DNA of 57,521 nt from Enterococcus sp. BWR-S5 (GTDB taxonomy: Bacteria; Bacillota; Bacilli; Lactobacillales; Enterococcaceae), in contig NZ_JADOEQ010000022.1 of the NCBI RefSeq assembly GCF_016745255.1, positions 1 through 57,521 of the forward strand. Reading direction: 5' to 3'. Positions within the stretch are counted from its first letter, which is position 1. Every line of letters begins with the position of its first letter. Shown one piece after another: positions 1 to 7,337 of this stretch. The notes beneath the pieces are model-generated. The model saw nothing but the letters and a program-made list of their open reading frames with translations. It ran no database searches and was not told where the DNA came from. Both the position numbers and the translations under genes were made by a program.

Positions 1-183
1 GATTTGGTTTTTAGTCGATTTCATTTTATCAGTTAGTTGTTCCTTTTTTGTGTTTGAACACTCAAAAAAGTGTTAGTGAGTTTTCCTTTAGGAATTTCCA
101 CCAACACAAAATATTATAGAGCCCTTTTCTTACCTACCTCATGTTAGTTATATTAACGATAGAGGAGGTAATCATAATTATTC

Positions 184-212
184 TTGACAGCTCCTTTTAG
201 TCCTGATAAACT
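184..212 (+). promoter_or_regulatory. Promoter of the rpsN2 unit
   Basis: A perfect -35 box TTGACA (184-189) is followed after 17 bp by TAAACT (207-212), preceded by an extended TG at 204-205. The predicted start of transcription is near 219, just before the Zur-like palindrome. The first 180 bases show no gene. They hold only a short stem-loop (57-62 with 69-74) without a T tract. Confidence 0.65.
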
Positions 213-225
213 GATTTTTGTAAAA

Positions 226-238
226 CGTAATAATTACG
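226..238. promoter_or_regulatory. Zur-type zinc operator
   Basis: CGTAATAATTACG is a perfect 6-1-6 palindrome and matches the core of the Gram-positive Zur box (known form TCGTAATnATTACGA). It lies just downstream of the predicted transcription start, where a bound repressor would block transcription. It precedes a zinc-free S14 gene, a classical Zur target, so zinc-starvation induction is inferred. Confidence 0.8.
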
Positions 239-280
239 CTTTGTTGTTTAGCTAGTATATTTAAAGAAAGGAAGATAGTG

Positions 281-550
281 GTGGCAAAAAAATCTAAAAT
301 TGCTAAAGCCGAGAAGCAACAGGAACTGATTCATAAATATGCACAGATACGATTGGAACTAAAGCATAATGGAGATTATGCAGCGTTAGCTAAGTTGCCT
401 AAAGATTCTAATCCCAATCGTCTGAAGCTTCGTGACAAGACAGACGGACGCCCTCGCGGGTATATGCGAAAGTTTGGGTTGTCACGAATTAACTTCCGTG
501 AGTTGGCACATCAAGGGCTGATTCCGGGAGTGACAAAAGCCAGCTGGTAA
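281..550 (+). CDS. rpsN2: 30S ribosomal protein S14, zinc-independent paralog
   Basis: An 89-aa S14 protein of the long type that lacks the CxxC zinc motifs of the short S14. The conserved C-terminal half is present ([13 protein letters not shown] then FRELAHQG, ending KASW). Two GTG codons are adjacent at 278 and 281. The second gives the family's usual MAKKS start and is better spaced from the GGAAG ribosome site at 269-273. In related Firmicutes this paralog replaces the zinc-binding S14 when zinc is scarce, and the Zur-type palindrome upstream agrees. The next gene is a tiny basic protein probably in the same unit. Confidence 0.95.
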   Translation: MAKKSKIAKAEKQQELIHKYAQIRLELKHNGDYAALAKLPKDSNPNRLKLRDKTDGRPRGYMRKFGLSRINFRELAHQGLIPGVTKASW

Positions 551-606
551 AACAACAGGCGTTCATCAGGATGTAGCATAGTTGATTTTTAAGAAGGAGG
601 TTACTC

Positions 607-729
607 ATGGAAAAAACTGATTTATCCAGTGCTTATCGACGCTTGAAAAGTCCAAATATCAAGACGCGTAAACGTGCACTAAAAATTATTAAAGAGTATA
701 AGAGGAACAAATTGAACAAAGCGGCCTAA
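607..729 (+). CDS. Small basic protein, putative metal homeostasis protein
   Basis: A 40-aa lysine/arginine-rich ORF starting MEKTDLSSAYRRLK and ending KLNKAA, behind a near-perfect ribosome site (AAGAAGGAGG, 591-600). It follows the zinc-free S14 gene by 56 bp and has no promoter of its own that I can see, so it probably belongs to the same Zur-type unit. Short proteins of this kind next to alternative S14 genes in lactic acid bacteria are annotated as putative metal homeostasis proteins. The biochemical role is unknown. The RKRALKIIKEYKRNK tail is helical and basic, which could suit RNA or ribosome contact. Confidence 0.75.
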   Translation: MEKTDLSSAYRRLKSPNIKTRKRALKIIKEYKRNKLNKAA

Positions 730-817
730 GCTAACTGGTTGTGGCCTCTTGCATTGAGCGGCAAATGCTGCTTTTAAAGGAATCCTCATTGTTGGAGTCC
801 AACAGGCTGATAGCCAA

Positions 818-852
818 AAGAGCCGAGGAAAATTAATTCCTAGGCTCTTCTT
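818..852. terminator. Intrinsic terminator, possibly bidirectional
   Basis: AAGAGCC (818-824) pairs with GGCTCTT (843-849). The stem continues through a single G-A mismatch into AGGAA/TTCCT. A short pyrimidine tail follows on the plus strand and CTTTTGG on the minus strand. It separates the S14 unit from the convergent ATP-grasp gene. Confidence 0.65.
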
Positions 853-900
853 ACTGAGTAAACGAGTTTTTACACCTTTCTGTTTGTCATCGCAATAAAG

Positions 901-1806
901 CTATCTCAACGATGCGTCTTCAGCTTCCTTCATTGCTTCAAACAGCTTTTTGTAAAAACATTTTTCATCATATTCTTGTAATCCAGAGACTTGTCCATCC
1001 CCAATTTCCATAATTACTAGTTCTCCATTTGCTTTACGGGCATAATCAATTGTAAAAAACGATGAGGCGAGAGTTTGACCTTGTTCAGTTATGAATGCGA
1101 GCTCCTGCTGATTCAATTGGACCGTATCATTATGCCAGTAGTCGATGATGACAACAGGTATTGACCGCCAATAGAAGACGCGATATTCTTCAAAAATAGG
1201 TGAATGGCTTTTCGGATGATGGCCGATTTCTTTTAGTTCGACAAATTCTCTCAATACTATACCGCCAACTAGTTGTTCTCCCTGACGTTCAATAAACGTA
1301 CGGATAACCCTCAGTGCTTGGGTAGTATCAGAAGGATCAGGTATGAAAAAGGCTTCGGCCCATTCATGCTTTCTGCTTTTTACGAAATCTTTGACAGTTA
1401 CCGCTGATGAAAATTCATTGAGTAACTGAATCAAAGCTGACTCAGATAAATCTTCGCTCCATCTTGAATGGAGTGTATTTGCTCGGTCACTCCAACTTGG
1501 CGAGAGGTGAGTATTCGTATATTCCTGTAAAGAGGTACAAAGAATAACGTCTTGGCTTCTAGCCCACTTTTCTAAAATGCCATATTGTTCAGGTGTAAGC
1601 ATCCATCCCCGATAAATAACTACCGCATTCTTTGGAAGCGTACGATTTAGTTTAACAATGGAAGCTTCTGTCAGCTTGTCTAATTCAATCAATCGAACCT
1701 CACAATAGTTCGCTGCAGCTGTGTATTCCTTCTCATAATCATAGTCGACCTGTTTCGGTGTGATTGGGTCAGCTGGAAATAAAAAAACGAGTGTCGTATG
1801 TTTCAT
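901..1806 (-). CDS. ATP-grasp domain protein, R2K clade
   Basis: A 301-aa soluble protein. The N-terminal ~90 residues carry the YRGWMLT-type segment seen in R2K ATP-grasp proteins. The C-terminal half has the ATP-grasp core, with EEYRVFYW then VVIIDYW, and the metal-binding segment ELVIMEIGDGQVSG, where acidic residues ligand Mg-ATP. These enzymes are predicted carboxylate-amine ligases acting on peptides or proteins; the substrate here is unknown. The start ATG sits behind AAGGAG. The gene stands alone, divergent from the LytTR unit. A second, distantly similar ATP-grasp protein lies at 31.0 kb. Confidence 0.75.
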   Translation of the reverse strand: MKHTTLVFLFPADPITPKQVDYDYEKEYTAAANYCEVRLIELDKLTEASIVKLNRTLPKNAVVIYRGWMLTPEQYGILEKWARSQDVILCTSLQEYTNTHLSPSWSDRANTLHSRWSEDLSESALIQLLNEFSSAVTVKDFVKSRKHEWAEAFFIPDPSDTTQALRVIRTFIERQGEQLVGGIVLREFVELKEIGHHPKSHSPIFEEYRVFYWRSIPVVIIDYWHNDTVQLNQQELAFITEQGQTLASSFFTIDYARKANGELVIMEIGDGQVSGLQEYDEKCFYKKLFEAMKEAEDASLR

Positions 1807-1921
1807 TTTCTTTCTCCTTTTTGTTGTTCCTTCAACAGCATTAAATTGTCTGAATTGCCAACCAAATTATACCATTTCCTCAGTCTCTAATTTTATTTTT
1901 CGGATATTTGTTTCATAACCA

Positions 1922-1952
1922 TTGATGGCTAGTCATTTTGCTATGCTATAAT
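1922..1952 (+). promoter_or_regulatory. Extended -10 promoter of the LytTR unit
   Basis: TGCTATAAT (1944-1952) is a perfect extended -10 element, with a weak TTGATG (1922-1927) 19 bp upstream. The ribosome site GGAAAGGA and the GTG start at 1989 follow closely. Confidence 0.7.
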
Positions 1953-1988
1953 AGAACCACCAAACACTGTATAGGAAAGGAAAACAGC

Positions 1989-2432
1989 GTGAAAACAACG
2001 ATTGAAATCATTGATAAAAAAACAGATGAACAGGCCGCGTTTAAGATTCATAGGCTGTCGCCCACGATTGAAAAGGTTATCGGCATTTTAAAGGAAGATG
2101 AACTTTTTTTGATTGGTGAGGCGGATAATGCGATGTATAAGGTTCCTTTTGAAGATATTTTTTACATAGAAGTAGTGGATAAAAAAAGTTTTATTTACAC
2201 AGAAAAGCTGGTTTACCAAAGCGGGGAAAAGCTGTATCAGCTTGAGGAAAAACTTGAGCCCTTTGATTTTATTCGCGTGTCCAAGTCAATGCTGCTTAAT
2301 ATCGAGGGAATTAAGGCGATTACGCCGCTACTTAGTGGACGTTTTGAGGCGCTGTTGATGAATGGGGAGCGAGTAGCCATTTCAAGAAAATATGTTCCGG
2401 CGCTGAAAAAAGGTTTGGGAATGGAGCGATGA
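1989..2432 (+). CDS. LytTR-family transcriptional regulator
   Basis: A 147-aa regulator with an N-terminal alpha/beta segment and a C-terminal LytTR DNA-binding domain (about residues 55-147; KVPFEDIFYIEVVDKKSFIY, then FIRVSKSMLLN and VAISRKYVPALK). There is no receiver domain, so it is the stand-alone type. An upstream in-frame ATG at 1938 lies within the promoter -35/-10 region, so the GTG at 1989 behind GGAAAGGA is chosen. The DUF3021 gene starts 1 bp after the stop. This gene pair commonly sits beside ABC-2 exporters in Firmicutes, as here, and is presumed to regulate the exporter. Confidence 0.88.
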   Translation: MKTTIEIIDKKTDEQAAFKIHRLSPTIEKVIGILKEDELFLIGEADNAMYKVPFEDIFYIEVVDKKSFIYTEKLVYQSGEKLYQLEEKLEPFDFIRVSKSMLLNIEGIKAITPLLSGRFEALLMNGERVAISRKYVPALKKGLGMER

Positions 2433-2433
2433 G

Positions 2434-2847
2434 ATGAGAATCAAAGAATATTTAAAAGAAGCCTTTCGCCTGACATCATTAATATTCACTACATTAATTA
2501 CAATCAATCTGTTCCTTCAAAACGAAGTAGCACATGATGTTCTTGAAGTGATGCTGCTGATTTCGGCAATCTCCGGTGCGTTGCATTTTCTATTAGATGA
2601 CAATGGCAACTATTCCAATCGTCGCTTGATAATCAATCAGGTGCTGTATCTGTTGATTATCTTTATCCAGATTGCGATTGGTGATGTTTTACTTCAGTGG
2701 GAGCTTAAGCTAGGCGGGCTGCTTTTGAACTACGTAATCGTATTAGTTATCTATATCTTTATTCGAACGGTGATGTACAGCAAGGACAAAAAAGAAGCCG
2801 ATGAAATCAATCAATTTATTCAAAAAAGAAACCGAGATAAGTCCTAA
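2434..2847 (+). CDS. DUF3021 integral membrane protein
   Basis: A 137-aa protein with four predicted membrane segments (roughly residues 13-31, 37-55, 66-88 and 93-112) and a charged lysine-rich C-terminal tail. It matches the DUF3021 pattern: small four-helix proteins encoded immediately after a LytTR regulator. The likely role is membrane control of that regulator, but no mechanism is established. The stop codon lies inside the left arm and loop of the unit's terminator. Confidence 0.82.
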   Translation: MRIKEYLKEAFRLTSLIFTTLITINLFLQNEVAHDVLEVMLLISAISGALHFLLDDNGNYSNRRLIINQVLYLLIIFIQIAIGDVLLQWELKLGGLLLNYVIVLVIYIFIRTVMYSKDKKEADEINQFIQKRNRDKS

Positions 2848-2870
2848 GTGACACTTATCTCGGTTTTTTT
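2831..2870 (+). terminator. Strong intrinsic terminator
   Basis: ACCGAGATAAGT (2831-2842) pairs perfectly with ACTTATCTCGGT (2853-2864), followed by seven T. It overlaps the DUF3021 stop codon and ends the LytTR unit. Confidence 0.95.
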
Positions 2871-2910
2871 GCTTCTTAGTTTCGGATTTCGACCACTTGG
2901 GAAAATGGCA

Positions 2911-2939
2911 TTGTTTCAGTAAAATCTATCCGTTATAGT
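2911..2939 (+). promoter_or_regulatory. Promoter of the ABC-2 exporter
   Basis: TTGTTT (2911-2916), 17-bp spacer, TATAGT (2934-2939), 36 bp before the ATPase start. This is a separate unit from the LytTR gene and a plausible target of it. Confidence 0.55.
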
Positions 2940-2975
2940 TGATTTATCAACAAGAACAAGAAGGAGAAGATCAAC

Positions 2976-3734
2976 ATGAATGAACTAGTAAAGGTAGATA
3001 ATTTAGGAAAACAATATGACGGTCAGCAGGTGCTAGACGGAGTGACCTTTGCAATTAAGGACGGCGAGCTGTTTTCAATTCTTGGACCAAATGGGGCTGG
3101 GAAATCAACATTAATCTCATTGATATTGGGTCTGGCAAAAGCCGATTCAGGAGAGATTTTGTTAGAAGGTAAGAAATTAGATTCCAACTCTACAGAACAT
3201 AAGTCACTTATTTCTGTTGTTTTCCAAAATAGTATTCTGGATGCTGAGCTTTCAGTGAAGGATAATCTGGTGATGCGTGCGTACTTCTATACAAACAACT
3301 GGAAGGAAGCCAAAAAGCTGGCAAAGGACAAGCTGGCAGACGTACAGGGGAGTCACTTACTGAATAAACGTTATGGTGTCCTGTCCGGAGGAGAAAGAAG
3401 AAAGGTGGATATTGCCAGAGCATTGCTCAATACACCGAAGCTGCTTTTTCTGGATGAGCCAACGACTGGCTTGGATATTGCTTCTCGTGCAGAGATGTGG
3501 CGCCTGATTCATCAACTGAAAGAAAAATATAAAATGACCGTTGTCTTGACCACACATTACATGGAGGAAGCGAGAGATTCAGATAATATTCTGATGCTTT
3601 CAGCAGGGCGTATCTTAGCTTACAATTCACCGGAACAACTAAAAGAAGACTATCAATGTACCACACTTGAAGATGTATTTTTAGCAATTATTGATAAAGG
3701 CAGACCAGAGCAGCTCGTTGATACTTTGGCATAG
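2976..3734 (+). CDS. ABC transporter ATP-binding protein, drug/ABC-2 exporter type
   Basis: A 252-aa nucleotide-binding domain with Walker A GPNGAGKST (residue ~38), a Q-loop VVFQNS, signature LSGGERRK, Walker B LLFLDEPTTGLD and the H-loop LTTHYMEEA. This order and the MEEA after the switch histidine are typical of DrrA/NatA-type exporters. The ribosome site is AGAAGGAG. The permease follows 58 bp downstream, together forming an exporter of unknown substrate. Export of drugs, antimicrobial peptides or lipids is possible. Confidence 0.93.
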   Translation: MNELVKVDNLGKQYDGQQVLDGVTFAIKDGELFSILGPNGAGKSTLISLILGLAKADSGEILLEGKKLDSNSTEHKSLISVVFQNSILDAELSVKDNLVMRAYFYTNNWKEAKKLAKDKLADVQGSHLLNKRYGVLSGGERRKVDIARALLNTPKLLFLDEPTTGLDIASRAEMWRLIHQLKEKYKMTVVLTTHYMEEARDSDNILMLSAGRILAYNSPEQLKEDYQCTTLEDVFLAIIDKGRPEQLVDTLA

Positions 3735-3792
3735 AAAATAAAATTAAAATGACTGTTAAGCAGTTTTTAACAAAAGAGAGGGAGTTAATAAA

Positions 3793-4635
3793 ATGAATGC
3801 ACTAGTATATAGGGGATTATTATTATTTTTCAAAAACAAACAGGCGGTTGTCGGTTCATTTGTCGGTGCGCTGATTATGATTGGTTTATATGTTTTCTTA
3901 TTAGGGGATAGCATTGTTAATCAGCTGTCTATGCTGTCTAATCCGCAGTTGGTTGTTGATACTTGGATGTTGGCAGGTGTGATAGGGATTGCTTCAGCGA
4001 GTTCAACACTTGGTTCAGTTAGTCAATTAATCCGTGATAAAGAACGGAATGTTTATACAGATTTTATGATTTCACCTGTTTCCAAAAGCAAAATTATGCT
4101 AGGATACTTTTTCAGTACCTTTCTAATTTCAAGCATCATCACATTGGCGGTAATCATCGTTTCTGAGCTGTACATTGTTTTCCTTTCAGATGGCGTATGG
4201 TTATCATTACCGAATTTCGGTCTGTTAGCGATTGCCGGTATTCTAACTGTGTTCTGTTCGTCTTCATTCATGTTTTTTGTCGCAAGCTTCTTCCGCCGTA
4301 TTGATACATTTTCAACAATGACATCAATTATTGGTCCGTTACTTGGTTTTTTGACTGGATGTTATGTACCAATCGGCAGCTTACCGGAAGCAACACAAAA
4401 TGTGATTCAATATTTTCCGCTGACAAGCGGCGTGGTACTGATTCGCCGTGTGTTAACTGAAAATGCGTTTGCCTCAGAAAATGCAGAAGCTGTTCAAGCC
4501 ATCAAAGAAGAGCTGGGAATCGTAATGAATTATCAACATGAAATTTTAATTCCGGTACTAATTCTGTTGGTATCTAGTATTGTATTTCTGGGAATCGCTT
4601 TATGGAATGTAAAGAGAATTGAAATGAAACGATAA
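3793..4635 (+). CDS. ABC-2 type transporter permease
   Basis: A 280-aa membrane protein with about six membrane helices: near residues 20-38, 55-75, 105-130, 140-165, 175-195 and 250-272. The ABC-2 family segment around GPLLGFLTGCYVPIGSLP lies before the last periplasmic loop. It pairs with the ATPase just upstream, and the ribosome site is GAGAGGGAG. A strong terminator closes the two-gene unit. Confidence 0.92.
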   Translation: MNALVYRGLLLFFKNKQAVVGSFVGALIMIGLYVFLLGDSIVNQLSMLSNPQLVVDTWMLAGVIGIASASSTLGSVSQLIRDKERNVYTDFMISPVSKSKIMLGYFFSTFLISSIITLAVIIVSELYIVFLSDGVWLSLPNFGLLAIAGILTVFCSSSFMFFVASFFRRIDTFSTMTSIIGPLLGFLTGCYVPIGSLPEATQNVIQYFPLTSGVVLIRRVLTENAFASENAEAVQAIKEELGIVMNYQHEILIPVLILLVSSIVFLGIALWNVKRIEMKR

Positions 4636-4644
4636 GAAAAATCT

Positions 4645-4692
4645 ATCCCTATTGTCCTCGTAAACATCCATGAGGACAATAGGGATATTTTT
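4645..4692 (+). terminator. Strong intrinsic terminator
   Basis: ATCCCTATTGTCCTC (4645-4659) pairs perfectly with GAGGACAATAGGGAT (4672-4686), followed by ATTTTT. Confidence 0.92.
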
Positions 4693-4767
4693 AATGATTA
4701 AAAGAGTGCTTATCCTTTGTGAAACAAAAGGCTCTCTCTTATAGTAGAGGAGAAAGGGGAGCTTTTC

Positions 4768-5217
4768 ATGAAAGAATTGTATGAACAGTTACCGGGGCGC
4801 TGGCTAGTTCAAGCAACAAATTTTCCCATGTGGCTGTCCGAGAAACGTAGAAATCCTTCAATCACTTACGGTGTATTAGCTGAGGAACCATTGACACTAT
4901 CAGACTTAGTTGAGTACCGTGATCCCAAAGGAAAGATAAAATGTATCAAAGGCGTAGACATAGCTGTTGAAGCAGGAACGGGCTTTAAATGGCGCGGAGA
5001 AGGTATCTTGGCACTGTTAAGCAGTTATTGGACTATTGTGACAATGGAAGAGAACATTCTGATTATTCGCTTTGAAAAATCTCTAGTGACTCCGGCAGGA
5101 CTTGATGTATTAATACGAGAGGGAACAACGATTTGTGATTTGAAGTTGGAGTTAAGGGAATCCTTGGAAAGCTACGGACTTAGTATTGAAGAATTTAGAA
5201 GCTTGAGTTGGCTTTAA
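4768..5217 (+). CDS. Lipocalin-like small protein
   Basis: A 149-aa protein without signal peptide or membrane segment. The N-terminal PGRWLVQATNFPMWL resembles the G-x-W opening strand of lipocalins. The middle part (KIKCIKGVDIAV, then FKWRGEG and WTIVTMEE) looks like the short beta strands of that barrel. Family assignment rests on pattern only. A monocistronic role in binding a small hydrophobic ligand would be inference. The ribosome site is GGGGAG. The gene is convergent with the Mga-type regulator, and a palindromic repeat lies between their 3' ends. Confidence 0.55.
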   Translation: MKELYEQLPGRWLVQATNFPMWLSEKRRNPSITYGVLAEEPLTLSDLVEYRDPKGKIKCIKGVDIAVEAGTGFKWRGEGILALLSSYWTIVTMEENILIIRFEKSLVTPAGLDVLIREGTTICDLKLELRESLESYGLSIEEFRSLSWL

Positions 5218-5238
5218 CAGGAAAAAGCAAGAATAAGC

Positions 5239-5398
5239 GGGGCTGTGACATTAGTATGCCTTAGCCCCTTAAAACTGGATAAACGGTGTTCCAGAAGTAA
5301 CTTCTTCGACAATAAGTCGAAAATTCGCAAAAATTTGTGGGACAATTTTCGGAATTTCCGCCTTATTGCTTGAAGCTGACCACTTCTGTCACAACCTC
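5239..5398. repeat. 160-bp palindromic intergenic repeat (EFAR/MITE-like)
   Basis: The element has related ends: GGGGCTGTGACA at 5239 and, on the opposite strand, GAGGTTGTGACA ending at 5398. Inside, the arms pair again: the CCAGAAGTAACTTCTTC region (5291-5307) with the GAAGCTGACCACTTCTG region (5372-5388), AATAAG (5311) with CTTATT (5362), and CGAAAATT (5318) with AATTTTCG (5344). It fills a convergent intergenic space and could terminate transcription on both strands. Small Enterococcus faecalis repeats of similar length and architecture (EFAR) are known. Identity with them is inference. Confidence 0.6.
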
Positions 5399-5403
5399 TT
5401 GTT

Positions 5404-6825
5404 TTATGCTTGAATTAGCTGACGAATCGACGTTTCCAGTGTGTCTATTGAAATCGGAATAATGTTTTTACTGACAGATAAATCTGGTGTAAGCAATGCA
5501 TGCTCACACAGGATTTTTTTATTTTCCCTATCAGCCGAGCGCTGCATCTCCGCAGATAGCTCATTATAAATCGTAGGACTGATATGGATTTTACAAGTCG
5601 TGACAGCTTCCAAGGTGTCTTTGTACAAGAGGTATTTCACATCGGAATCCGTAACAATATAGGCGTGAATCTGTGTCCGATTCAGTCGCAACAGCCCGCT
5701 GAACTCAATTGTGAATAGTCGCAACAGACTGGGGTTGATTGCCAAATCATAAGGAAGCGCGTCGGCCCATTCGGAAATTAAGTGTTGGAGCTCTTCAAAA
5801 AGTTTTTTTTGACAAGGGGAAAGAACATGCAGCTTACCTGGAAGGAAAAGTTGGTAGTTATCCCAGGCAGAGCGTATCAGATAAATCAATGCTCGTTCAA
5901 AAGGCTTATTTCCTAAAAAGGCTTGTTGGAAATGCTGTTCGAATCGTTCAATCAATACCTGAATATCCCTATTTTCTATAATAAATGCTTGGTGAAGGTG
6001 CTGAAAATCCGCTTCAATAGAAGCAAGACTCTGGAAAGAATAGTCGCAGCAATTGAAAATGGCGCCTAAAAACAACAGTTCAGATTCATCTAAATGGTTC
6101 TTTAAAGACGTAGCCTGCCAGGCGTCTTGAATATACTGCCAAACAGGACGTTCTTGTAAATAGTTGGAGAACTTCGGTTCAAAGAAGATAGGTGCTGTTT
6201 TTCCTCGTTCCATGCTAATCAAGAAGCCTAAGCGCAGGATTTCTAAATTCTCCTCATCGTAGATCCGATGACTCTTTTCAAGGACAGCGTTAAGAAAGTG
6301 CTCATAAGCAAGCATTGCTTCGGGAACAGGCACATTGGATTGCCAGCCTAAACGCAGTGAAAGAGTCAGCTGCAGCAGCCGATGCTCCAGCTCGGTAAAT
6401 ACAGGCTGATGATTCTCAATATGAATACCGCAGCGCCTAAGAAAGGCAAGCACTTGCTTTCGCAGGCAATAGGCCTTACTCACGGAAATAAATTCTTTTT
6501 CAGTTAATTGGATGTAGTCTGTTTTCCCATCTAAGAAGAGCTGACAGGTTTTTAAGAAAAGCGATTGTACTGCTAATTTTTGAAGCAAGGAAAATAAAGG
6601 AATTGAAGGTACAAAGTACATAGAATAGCTGTCCTTTTTTCGCTTGGCTTGAACGATTTGAGTTGCCAATTCCTTTTTCAGACAGTTGATGTCATTAAGC
6701 AGAGTTGTTTTACATACGCCAAGCAGCTCAGATAACAGCGCCAAATCTAATTCCTTTTTTGTGTAGAATTGCTCGCATAAAAATAGTTGGCGCAGGATAT
6801 TCTTTTCGATATAGTCTTCGAACAT
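5404..6825 (-). CDS. Mga-family transcriptional regulator
   Basis: A 473-aa regulator with an N-terminal helix-turn-helix region (about residues 15-60; KELDLALLSELLGVCKTTLL). A long helical middle resembling PRD modules follows, and the C-terminus (ITPTIYNEL-type segment, then NIIPISIDTLE) resembles the EIIB-like end of Mga/AtxA proteins. The ATG at 6825 is chosen because GGAGGG precedes it; an in-frame ATG at 6927 has no good site and would add a hydrophobic unrelated stretch. It is divergent from the decarboxylase gene and probably controls it through the palindromes between 7150 and 7312. The pH or PTS input is not evident from sequence. Confidence 0.78.
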   Translation of the reverse strand: MFEDYIEKNILRQLFLCEQFYTKKELDLALLSELLGVCKTTLLNDINCLKKELATQIVQAKRKKDSYSMYFVPSIPLFSLLQKLAVQSLFLKTCQLFLDGKTDYIQLTEKEFISVSKAYCLRKQVLAFLRRCGIHIENHQPVFTELEHRLLQLTLSLRLGWQSNVPVPEAMLAYEHFLNAVLEKSHRIYDEENLEILRLGFLISMERGKTAPIFFEPKFSNYLQERPVWQYIQDAWQATSLKNHLDESELLFLGAIFNCCDYSFQSLASIEADFQHLHQAFIIENRDIQVLIERFEQHFQQAFLGNKPFERALIYLIRSAWDNYQLFLPGKLHVLSPCQKKLFEELQHLISEWADALPYDLAINPSLLRLFTIEFSGLLRLNRTQIHAYIVTDSDVKYLLYKDTLEAVTTCKIHISPTIYNELSAEMQRSADRENKKILCEHALLTPDLSVSKNIIPISIDTLETSIRQLIQA

Positions 6826-7149
6826 GCTAATCCCTCCATCTTGTTTATTATTGAACAATGCCAAAAATATTATGCCATGGTTGGTAAAAAAAATCATTGA
6901 AAAAGATTCATTTAGAAAGAAATACATATGTATTTTTGTTATTAAATGGCGATTTTAGAAGAAAAATGAAAAAAATCAGCTTGTGAAAAATAGTAAGAAG
7001 TACGCTGTTTTATTTGTAAGACGGATGAAAAAGGACTAAAAGTGTATAATATTCGGCTCTTCATTCAGAAAAGATGAATTGATTGGTTAAACGATAAGAA
7101 ATAGCTCCTGTCATTGATTGCAGATTACTTCAATGAATTTTCGTGTTTC

Positions 7150-7168
7150 TTTCTGAAATTTTCAGAAA
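7150..7168. promoter_or_regulatory. 19-bp palindrome upstream of the decarboxylase promoter
   Basis: TTTCTGAAA (7150-7158), one T, then TTTCAGAAA (7160-7168) is a perfect inverted repeat about 80 bp before the -10 box at 7249. It is a candidate activator site. The surrounding 6826-7337 region has no gene. It also holds an unassigned TATAAT at 7045-7050 that could start a long leader. Confidence 0.45.
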
Positions 7169-7248
7169 AATTAAACATTTCTTTTTTTTGCTAGGTTTTC
7201 TTCGGATTTTATAAATGTTATAAAAAAAATTTTCTCATTTTCCTGTCG

Positions 7249-7312
7249 TATAGTTATTCCTGTGATACGAAAGCAGTGACAATGTTTTTCGTAACCCAAT
7301 GTCGGCCGACAT
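7249..7312 (+). promoter_or_regulatory. Decarboxylase promoter and leader palindromes
   Basis: TATAGT (7249-7254) is the likely -10. No recognisable -35 lies 17 bp upstream (the stretch is A-rich), which suggests activator dependence. Downstream, TACGAAA (7266-7272) pairs with TTTCGTA (7287-7293). ATGTCGGCCGACAT (7299-7312) is a perfect 14-bp palindrome ending 10 bp before the ribosome site region (CTGGAGGT). Either may be an operator or leader hairpin. Confidence 0.45.
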
Positions 7313-7337
7313 AAAAATAATCTGGAGGTAATAAACA

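Noticed and set aside
7021-7337. T-box or other tyrosine-sensing riboswitch in the decarboxylase leader
   Set aside because: I found palindromes but no T-box sequence, specifier loop or terminator/antiterminator pair.
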